Shown here: positions 45,710 to 52,949 of the stretch, piece after piece
Layout of the letters: the number at the start of each line of letters is the position of its first letter
Position numbering within the stretch: the stretch's first letter is position 1
Source: Paenirhodobacter enshiensis
GTDB lineage: Bacteria; Pseudomonadota; Alphaproteobacteria; Rhodobacterales; Rhodobacteraceae
Direction: 5' to 3'
DNA length: 64,000 bases
Assembly: GCF_000740785.1 (NCBI RefSeq)
Contig: NZ_JFZB01000005.1
Location: 1-64,000, forward strand
Position numbers and translations under genes: made by a program
Notes under the pieces: generated by a model
What the model was told of the DNA's origin: nothing
Database searches by the model: none
Seen by the model: only the letters and a program-made list of their open reading frames with translations

Positions 45710-46729
45710 TCAGCACCAGGCGCCGCGGCTCATCAGACCGAGCGTTTCGAGGCCACGCCAGTCCGTCATCTGCTGCGAGTCGGCGTTCCACAGCACCGGA
45801 TCGGCGATCAGGGCATCGTAATAGCCGTCATAGCGCGCTGCATGGGTAAAATGCTCGCCGCGCAGTTTCTCGTCGCGCGATTTCGCGATGATCTGGTCAA
45901 GGAACTTATCGTGCAGCAAAACGCCGGTGGGCAGCGACAGCCGGGCATCGAACCCCGCGTTCAGCCGCCGTGGCAAGGCCACATGGGTCGAGCTGACATA
46001 GGCATAGCGCCGGTTCCAGCGAATCAGCGGCACCTTGTGCAGATGCGGCGCGTTCTCGGGGGTATCGGCGAAGAACACCCGCCTGCGCACGCCGCCGCGG
46101 ATCGAGATGTTGCGAAACCGCGGCTGGAACTCCCAGGTATAGTTGTCCGCGTCGAACCAGTTCAGCACCGTCGCCGGATCGGTCCCGGGCGGGCAGACCG
46201 CCCCGGACAGCGCCCCCCGCGGATACAGATCCAGCATCAGCGCCGCCATCATCGGCACCCCGCGCGCGTCGAGCCACCCGGTCAGATCGCGCAGATCGCG
46301 CGTGTCCCGATGCGGGATGGTCAGCAGCTCGTCGGCATCGACGGTCAGGCACCAGTGCCCGCTGCCGTAACGGCGCAGCAAATGGTTGATCCAGTCCATC
46401 CCGAAGCGCGAGGCACGGTAACTCGCCCCGCTGCGCCACAAGGACACATCGGGCTCCGCGGCCAGCATCGCGGCGGTCCCGTCGGTGCTGTCATTGTCGA
46501 CGATCAGGAAATGACCGATGCCCATCTTGCGATAATGGCGCAGGAAATAGGGCAGGCGCACGCTTTCGTTGCGCATCGTGGCGAACAGCAGCAGCGTATC
46601 GGGGCGGATCGCGGCGGTCCTGTCGCGCACCGCAGCCAAATCGTGCCGGCTGCGGTAAGCCCTCAGCAGAAGGCGCTGGCGCTTGGCGCGGGCGCCGATG
46701 GCAAGGCGCAGGTCGTGAAACGCGCCCAC
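45710..46729 (-). CDS. Glycosyltransferase family 2-like protein, paralogue 2
   Basis: A 339-residue tandem paralogue of the gene at 44539. Shared blocks in the same order: TMRNESVRLPYFLRHYRKMG, FLIVDNDSTDGT, NHLLRRYGSGHW, LTVDADELLTIPH, LMLDLYPRGALSG and the closing LETLGLMSRGAWC (against LEILGLMSRGMWT). Lies 133 bases upstream of paralogue 1 and 10 bases downstream of galE, so it may share the galU-galE transcript. Confidence 0.87.
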   Translation of the reverse strand: MGAFHDLRLAIGARAKRQRLLLRAYRSRHDLAAVRDRTAAIRPDTLLLFATMRNESVRLPYFLRHYRKMGIGHFLIVDNDSTDGTAAMLAAEPDVSLWRSGASYRASRFGMDWINHLLRRYGSGHWCLTVDADELLTIPHRDTRDLRDLTGWLDARGVPMMAALMLDLYPRGALSGAVCPPGTDPATVLNWFDADNYTWEFQPRFRNISIRGGVRRRVFFADTPENAPHLHKVPLIRWNRRYAYVSSTHVALPRRLNAGFDARLSLPTGVLLHDKFLDQIIAKSRDEKLRGEHFTHAARYDGYYDALIADPVLWNADSQQMTDWRGLETLGLMSRGAWC

Positions 46730-46739
46730 GCCCTGGCCG

Positions 46740-47726
46740 TCACTTCTCGTAATGGCCGTTCTGATGCCAGCGCCAGGCGTCGGCGATCATCGTCTGAAGA
46801 TCGTCGCGCTTGGGCTTCCAGCCCAGAACCTCGATCGCCTTCTTCGAGCCCGAGACCAGCTTCGCCGCATCGCCCGGACGGCGCGCGCCCTCGACGATCG
46901 GCACTTCGCGATTGGTCACCGAGCCCGATTTCGCGATCACCTCGCGCACCGAGAAGCCATCGCCCGAACCGAGGCAGAACACCTCGGAGGGCTTGCCGTC
47001 CTCGAGCCACTTCACGCCGAGCACATGCGCATCGACCAGATCCGAGACATGGACATAGTCGCGGATGCAGGTGCCGTCGGGCGTCGGGTAATCGGTGCCG
47101 TAGACCGTCAGCGCCGGACGCCGGCCGTCGATGGCATCGAGAACCAGCGGAATCAGATGGGTCTCGGGGCGGTGGAACTCGCCGACTTCGCTTTCGGGAT
47201 CGCAGCCCGCGACGTTGAAATAGCGGAAGATCACCGAGTTCAGCCCGTGGCTGTTGCCGAAATCGCGCAACATGTCCTCGATGGCGCGTTTCGAGCCGCC
47301 ATAGGCGTTGATCGGCATCTGCCGCGTGCCTTCGTCGAGGATCACCCCGTCCTGATCGCCATAGGTCGCGCAGGTCGAGGAGAACACGAAGTTCTTCACC
47401 CCGGCGGCGCAGGTCGCCTCGATCAGGTTGAGCGAGCTGAGCACGTTGTGGCGCCAGTATTTGCCCGGGTTGGTCATCGATTCGCCGACCAGGCTGAGGG
47501 CCGCGAAATGCATCACCGCCACCGGCTGCCATTTGGCGAACACCTCGTCGAGGCGGGTGCGGTCGGCCAGATCGCCCTCTTCGAGCGGGCCGAACTTCAC
47601 CGCGTCGCGCCAGCCGGTCACGAAGCTGTCGAAGGTGACGGGCACGTAGCCCGCCGCCTTCAGCGCCTTGCAGGCGTGCGAACCGATGTAGCCCGCGCCG
47701 CCCGTCACCAGGACATGCTTCGCCAT
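46740..47726 (-). CDS. galE: UDP-glucose 4-epimerase
   Basis: Interconverts UDP-glucose and UDP-galactose. The 328 residues include the NAD-binding VTGGAGYIGSHACKALK, FSSTCATYGDQ, the catalytic YGGSKRAIEDM (Tyr-x3-Lys) and YPTPDGTCIRDYVHVSDL. Four bases after galU on the same strand; together they supply UDP-galactose for the neighbouring glycosyltransferases. Confidence 0.97.
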   Translation of the reverse strand: MAKHVLVTGGAGYIGSHACKALKAAGYVPVTFDSFVTGWRDAVKFGPLEEGDLADRTRLDEVFAKWQPVAVMHFAALSLVGESMTNPGKYWRHNVLSSLNLIEATCAAGVKNFVFSSTCATYGDQDGVILDEGTRQMPINAYGGSKRAIEDMLRDFGNSHGLNSVIFRYFNVAGCDPESEVGEFHRPETHLIPLVLDAIDGRRPALTVYGTDYPTPDGTCIRDYVHVSDLVDAHVLGVKWLEDGKPSEVFCLGSGDGFSVREVIAKSGSVTNREVPIVEGARRPGDAAKLVSGSKKAIEVLGWKPKRDDLQTMIADAWRWHQNGHYEK

Positions 47727-47730
47727 CGGC

Positions 47731-48624
47731 TTACTTCGGGAACTTCATGCCGGTGGTCACCCCGGTCAGGAAGGCCGCGAACTCGTCGCGCAGTTCCGGT
47801 CGCGCAAGGCCGTAAGCCACCGTCGCCTGCAGGAAGCCCGCCTTCGAGCCGCAGTCGTAGCGCTGACCCTTGAAGCGGAAACCGTAGACCGGATTGCCCT
47901 TCTCGAGTTCCTTGTCGATGGCGTCGGTCAGCTGGATCTCGCCGCCCGCGCCTTCCTTCATTTCGCTGAGGTTGTGCATCACCTCGGGCGTCAGGATGTA
48001 ACGGCCGATCACCGCGAGGTTCGAGGGGGCTTCCTCGGCCTTGGGCTTCTCGACCATCTTGCGCACCTTCACGATGTCGCCGCGGTCTTCCTCGACGTCG
48101 ATGATGCCGTAGGACGAGGTCTTGTCGCGCGCGACTTCCATCGTGGCGACGACGTTGCCGCCGGTTTCCTCGTAGGCTTCCATCATCTGCGCGAGGCAGG
48201 GCTTGTCGGCCTTGATCACGTCATCGGTCAGAATGACGGCGAAGGGCTCGTCGCCGACCAGCTTCTTGGCGCACCACACCGCATGGCCGAGGCCGAGCGG
48301 ACGGTTCTGCCGCACGTAGGCGATGGCGCCCGAGGGCATGTTGGTGGTCTTCAGCTCTTCGAGCAGAGCGGTCTTCTTCTTGCGCTCCAGCGTCTCTTCC
48401 AGCTCGGGCGCGTTGTCGAAATAGTCTTCCAGCGCCGATTTGCCGCGCGAGGTGACGAAGATGAAATCGGTGATGCCGGCGGCGCGGGCCTCGTCGATCG
48501 CGTATTGGATCAGCGGGCGGTCGACCAGCGTCAGGATCTCCTTCGGGATCGCCTTGGTGGCGGGCAGGAAGCGGGTCCCGAGGCCGGCAACCGGGAAGAT
48601 GGCTTTCGTGACCTTGCGTTTCAT
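47731..48624 (-). CDS. galU: UTP-glucose-1-phosphate uridylyltransferase
   Basis: Makes UDP-glucose. The 297-residue product has AIFPVAGLGTRFLPATKAIPKE, then LGLGHAVWCAK, FAVILTDDVI and RYDCGSKAGFLQATVAYGL. The start at 48624 is chosen for GAGG upstream and family fit; an ATG-less extension of four codons exists. Operon with galE. Confidence 0.96.
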   Translation of the reverse strand: MKRKVTKAIFPVAGLGTRFLPATKAIPKEILTLVDRPLIQYAIDEARAAGITDFIFVTSRGKSALEDYFDNAPELEETLERKKKTALLEELKTTNMPSGAIAYVRQNRPLGLGHAVWCAKKLVGDEPFAVILTDDVIKADKPCLAQMMEAYEETGGNVVATMEVARDKTSSYGIIDVEEDRGDIVKVRKMVEKPKAEEAPSNLAVIGRYILTPEVMHNLSEMKEGAGGEIQLTDAIDKELEKGNPVYGFRFKGQRYDCGSKAGFLQATVAYGLARPELRDEFAAFLTGVTTGMKFPK

Positions 48625-48791
48625 CAGGCACCTCAATTGCGGGCGACACCGGCCCGTCTTTGCTGAAATTCACGCGACTCGGGCAGGTCGTGCAACCGGG
48701 TCGTTCGGGCCTTTATATGGGCTCGCGCGGCGGGCGTTAATCGCAATCGGCAGGATTGTCGCCCCAAAACGCGGGTTTGCACTCCGGGGCG

Positions 48792-48820
48792 GGGCTGGGC
48801 AGCGGAAAGCTGCCGAGCCC
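48792..48820 (-). terminator. Hairpin downstream of kdsB
   Basis: GGGCT-G-GGCAGC / GCTGCC-G-AGCCC with a five-base loop and one G/G mismatch, six bases after the kdsB stop. No T tract, so a weak terminator or an RNA 3' end structure. Confidence 0.45.
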
Positions 48821-48826
48821 GTTCTC

Positions 48827-49627
48827 TCAATCGAGGCCCATCTCGGCCATCATCGCCTCGATCTTCGGCACGTCCGAGGGGTTGTTCAGCTCCCAGAACT
48901 GGCGGCCGCGGGCCTCGACCTCGACGCACAGAACCGCACGGCCATTTTCCAGGAAGCGCAGCTGTTCGAGCCCTTCGAGGGTTTCGAGCGGCCCGATCGG
49001 CCAGCCCGGATAGGCCATCAGCGTCTCCGGCCGGTAGGCGTAGACACCGACGTGATGGAACACCGGGGTCGGCGCCTCGGGCGCGTAATCGGTGCCGGTG
49101 TAGGGCACGACTTCCTTCGAGAAATAGAGCCCCCGGTTGCCTGCACCGAACACCGCCGTGGTGCCGCCGACGCGGCCCTGCGCACGGTCCTCGCGCAGGC
49201 TCGCCAGCATGTCGCCGCGGCAGCGCAACACCGGCGTCGCCAGCTCCGCCCAGGGGTTTTTCTCCAGCCCGGCCACCAGATCCTCGACGAACCACGCGGG
49301 CGTCAGCGGCGCGTCGCCCTGCAGGTTGACCACCATGTCATAACCCGCGTCGATGTCGCGCAGGGCCTCGGCGCAGCGTTCGGTGCCGTTGTGACAGGTC
49401 ACGGGGGTCATCACGACCTCGGCGCCGAAGCTCTCGGCCTCGGTGCGGATGCGGTCGTCGTCGGTGGCGACGACGACCCGGTCGACGCCGCGCACGGCCG
49501 AGGCCGCTTCCCAGCTGCGCCGGATCAGCGATTTCGAAACGCCCGAAGCCCCGCGAAGGTGGACGAGCGGCTTGGCCGGATAGCGCGTCGAGGCGTATCG
49601 GGCCGGAATGACGATCAGGACGGACAT
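48827..49627 (-). CDS. kdsB: 3-deoxy-manno-octulosonate cytidylyltransferase
   Basis: Activates KDO as CMP-KDO. The 266 residues show VIPARYASTRYPAKPL, VVVATDDDRI, HNGTERCAEAL and VVNLQGDAPLTP (usually QGDEP or QGDxP). Length is slightly above the common 250. Located 12 bases after cysQ with no strong ribosome site, suggesting coupling. Completes the KDO pathway begun by kdsD. Confidence 0.93.
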   Translation of the reverse strand: MSVLIVIPARYASTRYPAKPLVHLRGASGVSKSLIRRSWEAASAVRGVDRVVVATDDDRIRTEAESFGAEVVMTPVTCHNGTERCAEALRDIDAGYDMVVNLQGDAPLTPAWFVEDLVAGLEKNPWAELATPVLRCRGDMLASLREDRAQGRVGGTTAVFGAGNRGLYFSKEVVPYTGTDYAPEAPTPVFHHVGVYAYRPETLMAYPGWPIGPLETLEGLEQLRFLENGRAVLCVEVEARGRQFWELNNPSDVPKIEAMMAEMGLD

Positions 49628-49639
49628 GATTTCAGTCGG

Positions 49640-50437
49640 TTACTTTGCCAGAAGGACGCCGGGGGCATAGGCGATGAAGAACGGGTTGGCGAAGCCCTCC
49701 TTGCCATAGGTGAAAGGCGCGAGATCGTCGAAACGGACCATCTTGCCACCGGCACCGCGCAACACCGCATCGCCCGCCGCGGTGTCCCATTCCATCGTGC
49801 GCCCGAGCCGCGGATACAGATCCGCCTCGCCGGTGGCGACCAGACAGAATTTCAGCGACGAGCCCGCCGAGGTCAGATCGCGCGCGGCGTAACGGGCGAG
49901 GTAATCGTCCGTCGCCTGATCGCGGTGCGATTTCGACGCGACGATGCGCAGACCGCGGTTGTCGGGCACCGCGACCGAAATCGGACGCTGCTCGCCGGGC
50001 TTCGCCAGATCGAAGACCGGACCGACCTCCTCGACCGCGCGACCGTCGGCGAGGGTGTAGAACAGCCGCCCGCGCGCCGGGGCATAGACCACGCCACGGG
50101 TCGGCACGCCATCCTCGACATAGGCGATATTCACGGTGAAATCGCCGCGCCGCTGCACGAATTCCTTGGTGCCGTCGAGCGGGTCGACGATCAGGAAGGT
50201 GCTGACGTGCTGATCGTGGCTGTCGGCCTGTTCCTCGGTGACGATGGGGGTCTGCGGGAAGGCCTCGGCCAGCCCGGCCGAGATCAGCGCATCCGCCGCC
50301 TCGTCCGCCGCGGTGACCGGAGAGTTGTCCGACTTCAGATGGACGTCGAAATCCGGCCCCTCGTAGATCTCCATGATCTTCGCTCCGGCCTGAAGCGCGA
50401 GCAGCCGCATGACGTCGACGAGGCGGTTGTAATCCAT
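49640..50437 (-). CDS. cysQ: 3'(2'),5'-bisphosphate nucleotidase CysQ
   Basis: Mg-dependent phosphatase of the inositol monophosphatase fold, 265 residues, that hydrolyses PAP (and PAPS). Motifs: VTEEQAD, FLIVDPLDGTKEFVQRRGDFTV (metal site) and MEWDTAAGDAVLRGAGG. GGAGGA directly precedes two consecutive ATGs; the second (50437) has the better spacing. PAP is the by-product of sulfotransferases and of sulfate assimilation, which fits the sulfotransferase about 7 kb downstream on the same strand. Confidence 0.93.
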   Translation of the reverse strand: MDYNRLVDVMRLLALQAGAKIMEIYEGPDFDVHLKSDNSPVTAADEAADALISAGLAEAFPQTPIVTEEQADSHDQHVSTFLIVDPLDGTKEFVQRRGDFTVNIAYVEDGVPTRGVVYAPARGRLFYTLADGRAVEEVGPVFDLAKPGEQRPISVAVPDNRGLRIVASKSHRDQATDDYLARYAARDLTSAGSSLKFCLVATGEADLYPRLGRTMEWDTAAGDAVLRGAGGKMVRFDDLAPFTYGKEGFANPFFIAYAPGVLLAK

Positions 50438-50518
50438 CATTCCTCCGAACCGGCAAAGTGCCGTGGGTGCCCCCAAGTTATGGGATGCCGGGCCGGCAGG
50501 GGCAAGAGATATGCGCCC

Positions 50519-51583
50519 TCAGCCGCGCGACGGCGGCCGGATCGTGTCGCCGGGCTGGATCACCGGTTCGAGCTCGATCCGCTCGGGCGCGGCATCGGCA
50601 GAGGCGCCTTCGCAGGCACGGGCGGCAATGATCTGCGCCGCGCGCTGGCCGATCTCGCGCCGGCACGAATCCATCGTGGCGAGGCGGCGCGGCAGCCCCT
50701 GCAACAGCTCGACCCCGTTGAACCCGGCAAGGCCCAGCCGGCCGGGCACGTCATAGCCCTGCTCAAGGCACCACAACAGCCCGCCCGCACCGATCATGTC
50801 ATTGGAATAATATAGAAAATCAAGATCGGGAGAGCGGCGCATCATGGCCTCGGTCATCTCGCGCCCCTTCAAAAGCGCCGAGCCCCCCGAGTAGAACTCG
50901 GTATCCTCGATGCCGAGGCCCGCCGCCGCCAGCCCCTCGCGAAAGCCTTCGAGGCGTTTGCGCGCCCGGTGATCCTCCGGCATCTTGGTGCCGAGAAAAC
51001 CGATCCGGCGATAGCCCGAGGCGACGATCGCCTCCGCCATGTGCAGCCCGGCCCGGCGGTGCGAGATGCCGACCACGCTGTCCACGCCCTCGCCGTCGAC
51101 ATCCATGATCTCGACCACCGGGGCGCCGGCATTGGCCAGCATGGCACGCGCGGCCTCGGTATGTTCGAGGCCGGCGACCACCAGCCCCGCGGGGCGCCAG
51201 GACAGCATCTCGTAAAGCACCGATTCCTCGCGCGCCGGCGAGTAATTCGTCACCCCCACCACCGGTTGCAGCCCGGTCTCGTCGAGCTCGGCCGAAATCC
51301 CCGAGAGCACCTCGGGGAACACCAGGTTCGACAGCGACGGGATCACCACGCCGACCAGATTGACCCGCTGCGAAGCCAGTGCGCCGGCGATCTTGTTCGG
51401 CACGTAGCCGAGGGTGCGCGCCGCCTCCAGCACCTTGATGCGGGTCGTCTCTGACACGTCGCCGCGGTTGCGCAGCACCCGGCTGACCGTCATTTCCGAC
51501 ACGCCCGAGGCTTCGGAGACGTCGCGCAGGGTCAGCGGCCGGTGCGATGCGGAACGACGGGGATCGACGGGGGTGCGGGGCAA
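50519..51583 (-). CDS. LacI/GalR-family transcriptional regulator
   Basis: A 354-residue regulator. The LacI-type HTH is LTLRDVSEASGVSEMTVSRVLR with hinge NKIAGALASQRVNLVGVVIP; the sugar-binding domain runs to the end. It resembles the GntR (gluconate) branch. The start is taken as a TTG at 51583 with AGAGG seven bases upstream. The operator-like GTTAGCGATAAC at 51656-51667 is of the type expected for LacI-family proteins. No sugar catabolism gene is adjacent, so its target is unclear. Confidence 0.88.
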   Translation of the reverse strand: MPRTPVDPRRSASHRPLTLRDVSEASGVSEMTVSRVLRNRGDVSETTRIKVLEAARTLGYVPNKIAGALASQRVNLVGVVIPSLSNLVFPEVLSGISAELDETGLQPVVGVTNYSPAREESVLYEMLSWRPAGLVVAGLEHTEAARAMLANAGAPVVEIMDVDGEGVDSVVGISHRRAGLHMAEAIVASGYRRIGFLGTKMPEDHRARKRLEGFREGLAAAGLGIEDTEFYSGGSALLKGREMTEAMMRRSPDLDFLYYSNDMIGAGGLLWCLEQGYDVPGRLGLAGFNGVELLQGLPRRLATMDSCRREIGQRAAQIIAARACEGASADAAPERIELEPVIQPGDTIRPPSRG

Positions 51584-51629
51584 AGCGGAACCTCTCTTGC
51601 TCGTGATCCAGTATCGCCAATCGAATCTC

Positions 51630-51668
51630 TTGCGCAAGCCGTCCCGTTGCCCTATGTTAGCGATAACG
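51630..51668. promoter_or_regulatory. Divergent promoters and LacI-type operator
   Basis: TTGCGCAA (51630-51637) gives a -35 on both strands. Plus strand: TTGCGC, 17 bases, TATGTT (51653-51658). Minus strand: TTGCGC, 16 bases, GATACT (51615-51610), for the regulator gene. The palindrome TGTTAGCGATAACG (51655-51668), with central CG as in GntR/LacI operators, overlaps the plus-strand -10 and start region. Confidence 0.6.
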
Positions 51669-51747
51669 GAACCAGACGAGACTCCGAAAAATCTGGAACC
51701 GAACTTGGCCGATCCGCGTGTAGACTCCGATCGTGGATATGGTGAAA

Positions 51748-51778
51748 AGGGGGGGCGCCGGGCCAAAACGCCCCCCTT
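51748..51778 (-). terminator. Terminator of the nitrate assimilation operon
   Basis: On the minus strand AAGGGGGGCG pairs with CGCCCCCCCT and is followed by TTTTC; loop of 11 bases. It lies 178 bases after the cobA stop. Confidence 0.65.
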
Positions 51779-51816
51779 ACTCGCCCCCGGGCCGCACTTA
51801 ACGAAATAGCAAGGTG

Positions 51817-51849
51817 TCAGGGGCGAGCGGATCATCCGTTCGCCCCTGA
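51817..51849. other. Fifteen-base-pair hairpin in the cobA 3' flank
   Basis: TCAGGGGCGAGCGGA pairs with TCCGTTCGCCCCTGA (one G-T pair) around a TCA loop. On the plus strand a T6 run follows 14 bases later (51864-51869). Part of an upstream arm (CTCGCCCC-like, 51779-51787) could pair alternatively with GGGGCGAG of this stem. Confidence 0.65.
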
Positions 51850-51955
51850 TGCTGTGCCGCCCCTTTTTTCCCGTGCCCTGTCTTCCCTGCATGTCACCGC
51901 CGCGACGACGGCCGGGGTTTGTGCCGGCCGGGCCCTCCCCTGCCCGGCCTCCGAC

Positions 51956-52894
51956 TCAGCCGACGCGGCGCAGCGGATGCAGCGCGGAACAGGACAGCTC
52001 TCCCTTGGGGCGGCGGATCACGATGATGGCGGGATTCTCGACGCCCTGCCGGCGCACCGTGCGGGCGAGCGTGCCGAGGCAACAGGTCACGATGCGCTGA
52101 TCCGCCCCCGAGGCATGGCTGACGATCTCGACCGAAGCCCGGTCAGGCACCCCGGCGGCGAGAAGATTCGCCTCGATCCGCGCGGCCTGCGACACCCCCA
52201 TGTAAAGCGCGAGCGTGGTGCCCGGCATCAGCATCGCGCCCCAGTCCGGCGCATCGTCGCCCGGACGGCAGGTGCCGGTCGCCAGAACCAGACGGTCGGT
52301 CTCGCCGCGTTCGGTCAGCGCCCGGCCGAGCGCGGCACCGGCCGCCGAGGCCGCGGTGACGCCCGGGACGATCTCGGTCGGGATGCCGTGACGGCGGGCG
52401 GCGGCCAGTTCCTCGGTCGCGCGGCCGAAGATGCCGGGATCGCCGCTTTTCAGCCGCACCACCCGCTTGCCCTGAAGCGCGGCGGCGACGATCACCGCGT
52501 CGATGCGCTCCTGCGGCCAGTCGCAGGCGCCGACCGCCTTGCCGACATAGATCCGTTCCGCCCCGGGGCGGGCATGGGCCAGAACCTCGGGATCGACGAG
52601 CCGGTCGTAGAAGATGACATCGGCCCGTTGCAGGCAGCGAAGCGCGCGCAGCGTCAGCAGATCCGCCGCCCCCGGCCCCGCACCGACCAGCGAGATCAGA
52701 CCGCCCGGAACCGGCTGCGTCTGATCGCAGGTCGCGGAAGCGACAGGCGGATGCGAGGCGTTCAGCCCGCCGTCGAGCGCGCGCAGCACGGCCCGCAGCA
52801 TCCGGCACAGCCCCTCGCGGCCCGCCGCGACCCAGCCGCGCAGCGTGGCCGGATCGGCCCCGGCAAGACGCGGACTCATCGGAAATGTCTTCAT
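51956..52894 (-). CDS. cobA: Uroporphyrinogen-III C-methyltransferase (SUMT)
   Basis: SAM-dependent enzyme making precorrin-2, precursor of siroheme for nitrite reductase. The 312 residues hold the SUMT domain: LISLVGAGPGAADLLTLRAL, IFYDRLVDPEVL, VRLKSGDPGIFGRATEEL and PGVTAASAAGAALG. About 65 N-terminal residues (DPATLRGWVAAGREGLCRML) precede it, possibly a leftover of the CysG middle domain; the precorrin-2 dehydrogenase part is missing. Start 52894 with AAGGGCAAGG. Last gene of the nitrate operon. Confidence 0.92.
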   Translation of the reverse strand: MKTFPMSPRLAGADPATLRGWVAAGREGLCRMLRAVLRALDGGLNASHPPVASATCDQTQPVPGGLISLVGAGPGAADLLTLRALRCLQRADVIFYDRLVDPEVLAHARPGAERIYVGKAVGACDWPQERIDAVIVAAALQGKRVVRLKSGDPGIFGRATEELAAARRHGIPTEIVPGVTAASAAGAALGRALTERGETDRLVLATGTCRPGDDAPDWGAMLMPGTTLALYMGVSQAARIEANLLAAGVPDRASVEIVSHASGADQRIVTCCLGTLARTVRRQGVENPAIIVIRRPKGELSCSALHPLRRVG

Positions 52895-52949
52895 TGCCTT
52901 GCCCTTTCATCATTGCCTCGCGACCGTCGCGCGGGATGGAACCGGTGTC

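Larger units (their letters stand above)
51584..51955. other. 372-base gap with divergent promoter signals and two strong hairpins
   Basis: No convincing gene. The left part holds the lacI-type promoter and operator; the middle and right hold hairpins at 51748-51778 and 51817-51849 and a T6 run at 51864. On the minus strand this is the 3' flank of cobA; on the plus strand it would be the body of a transcript starting near 51665. A 20-codon plus-strand ORF from an ATG at 51740 has no ribosome site that I trust. Confidence 0.6.

Noticed and set aside
51817-51869. A simple rho-independent terminator on the plus strand.
   Set aside because: The T6 run starts 14 bases after the hairpin, too far for a standard terminator; kept only as a structured region.
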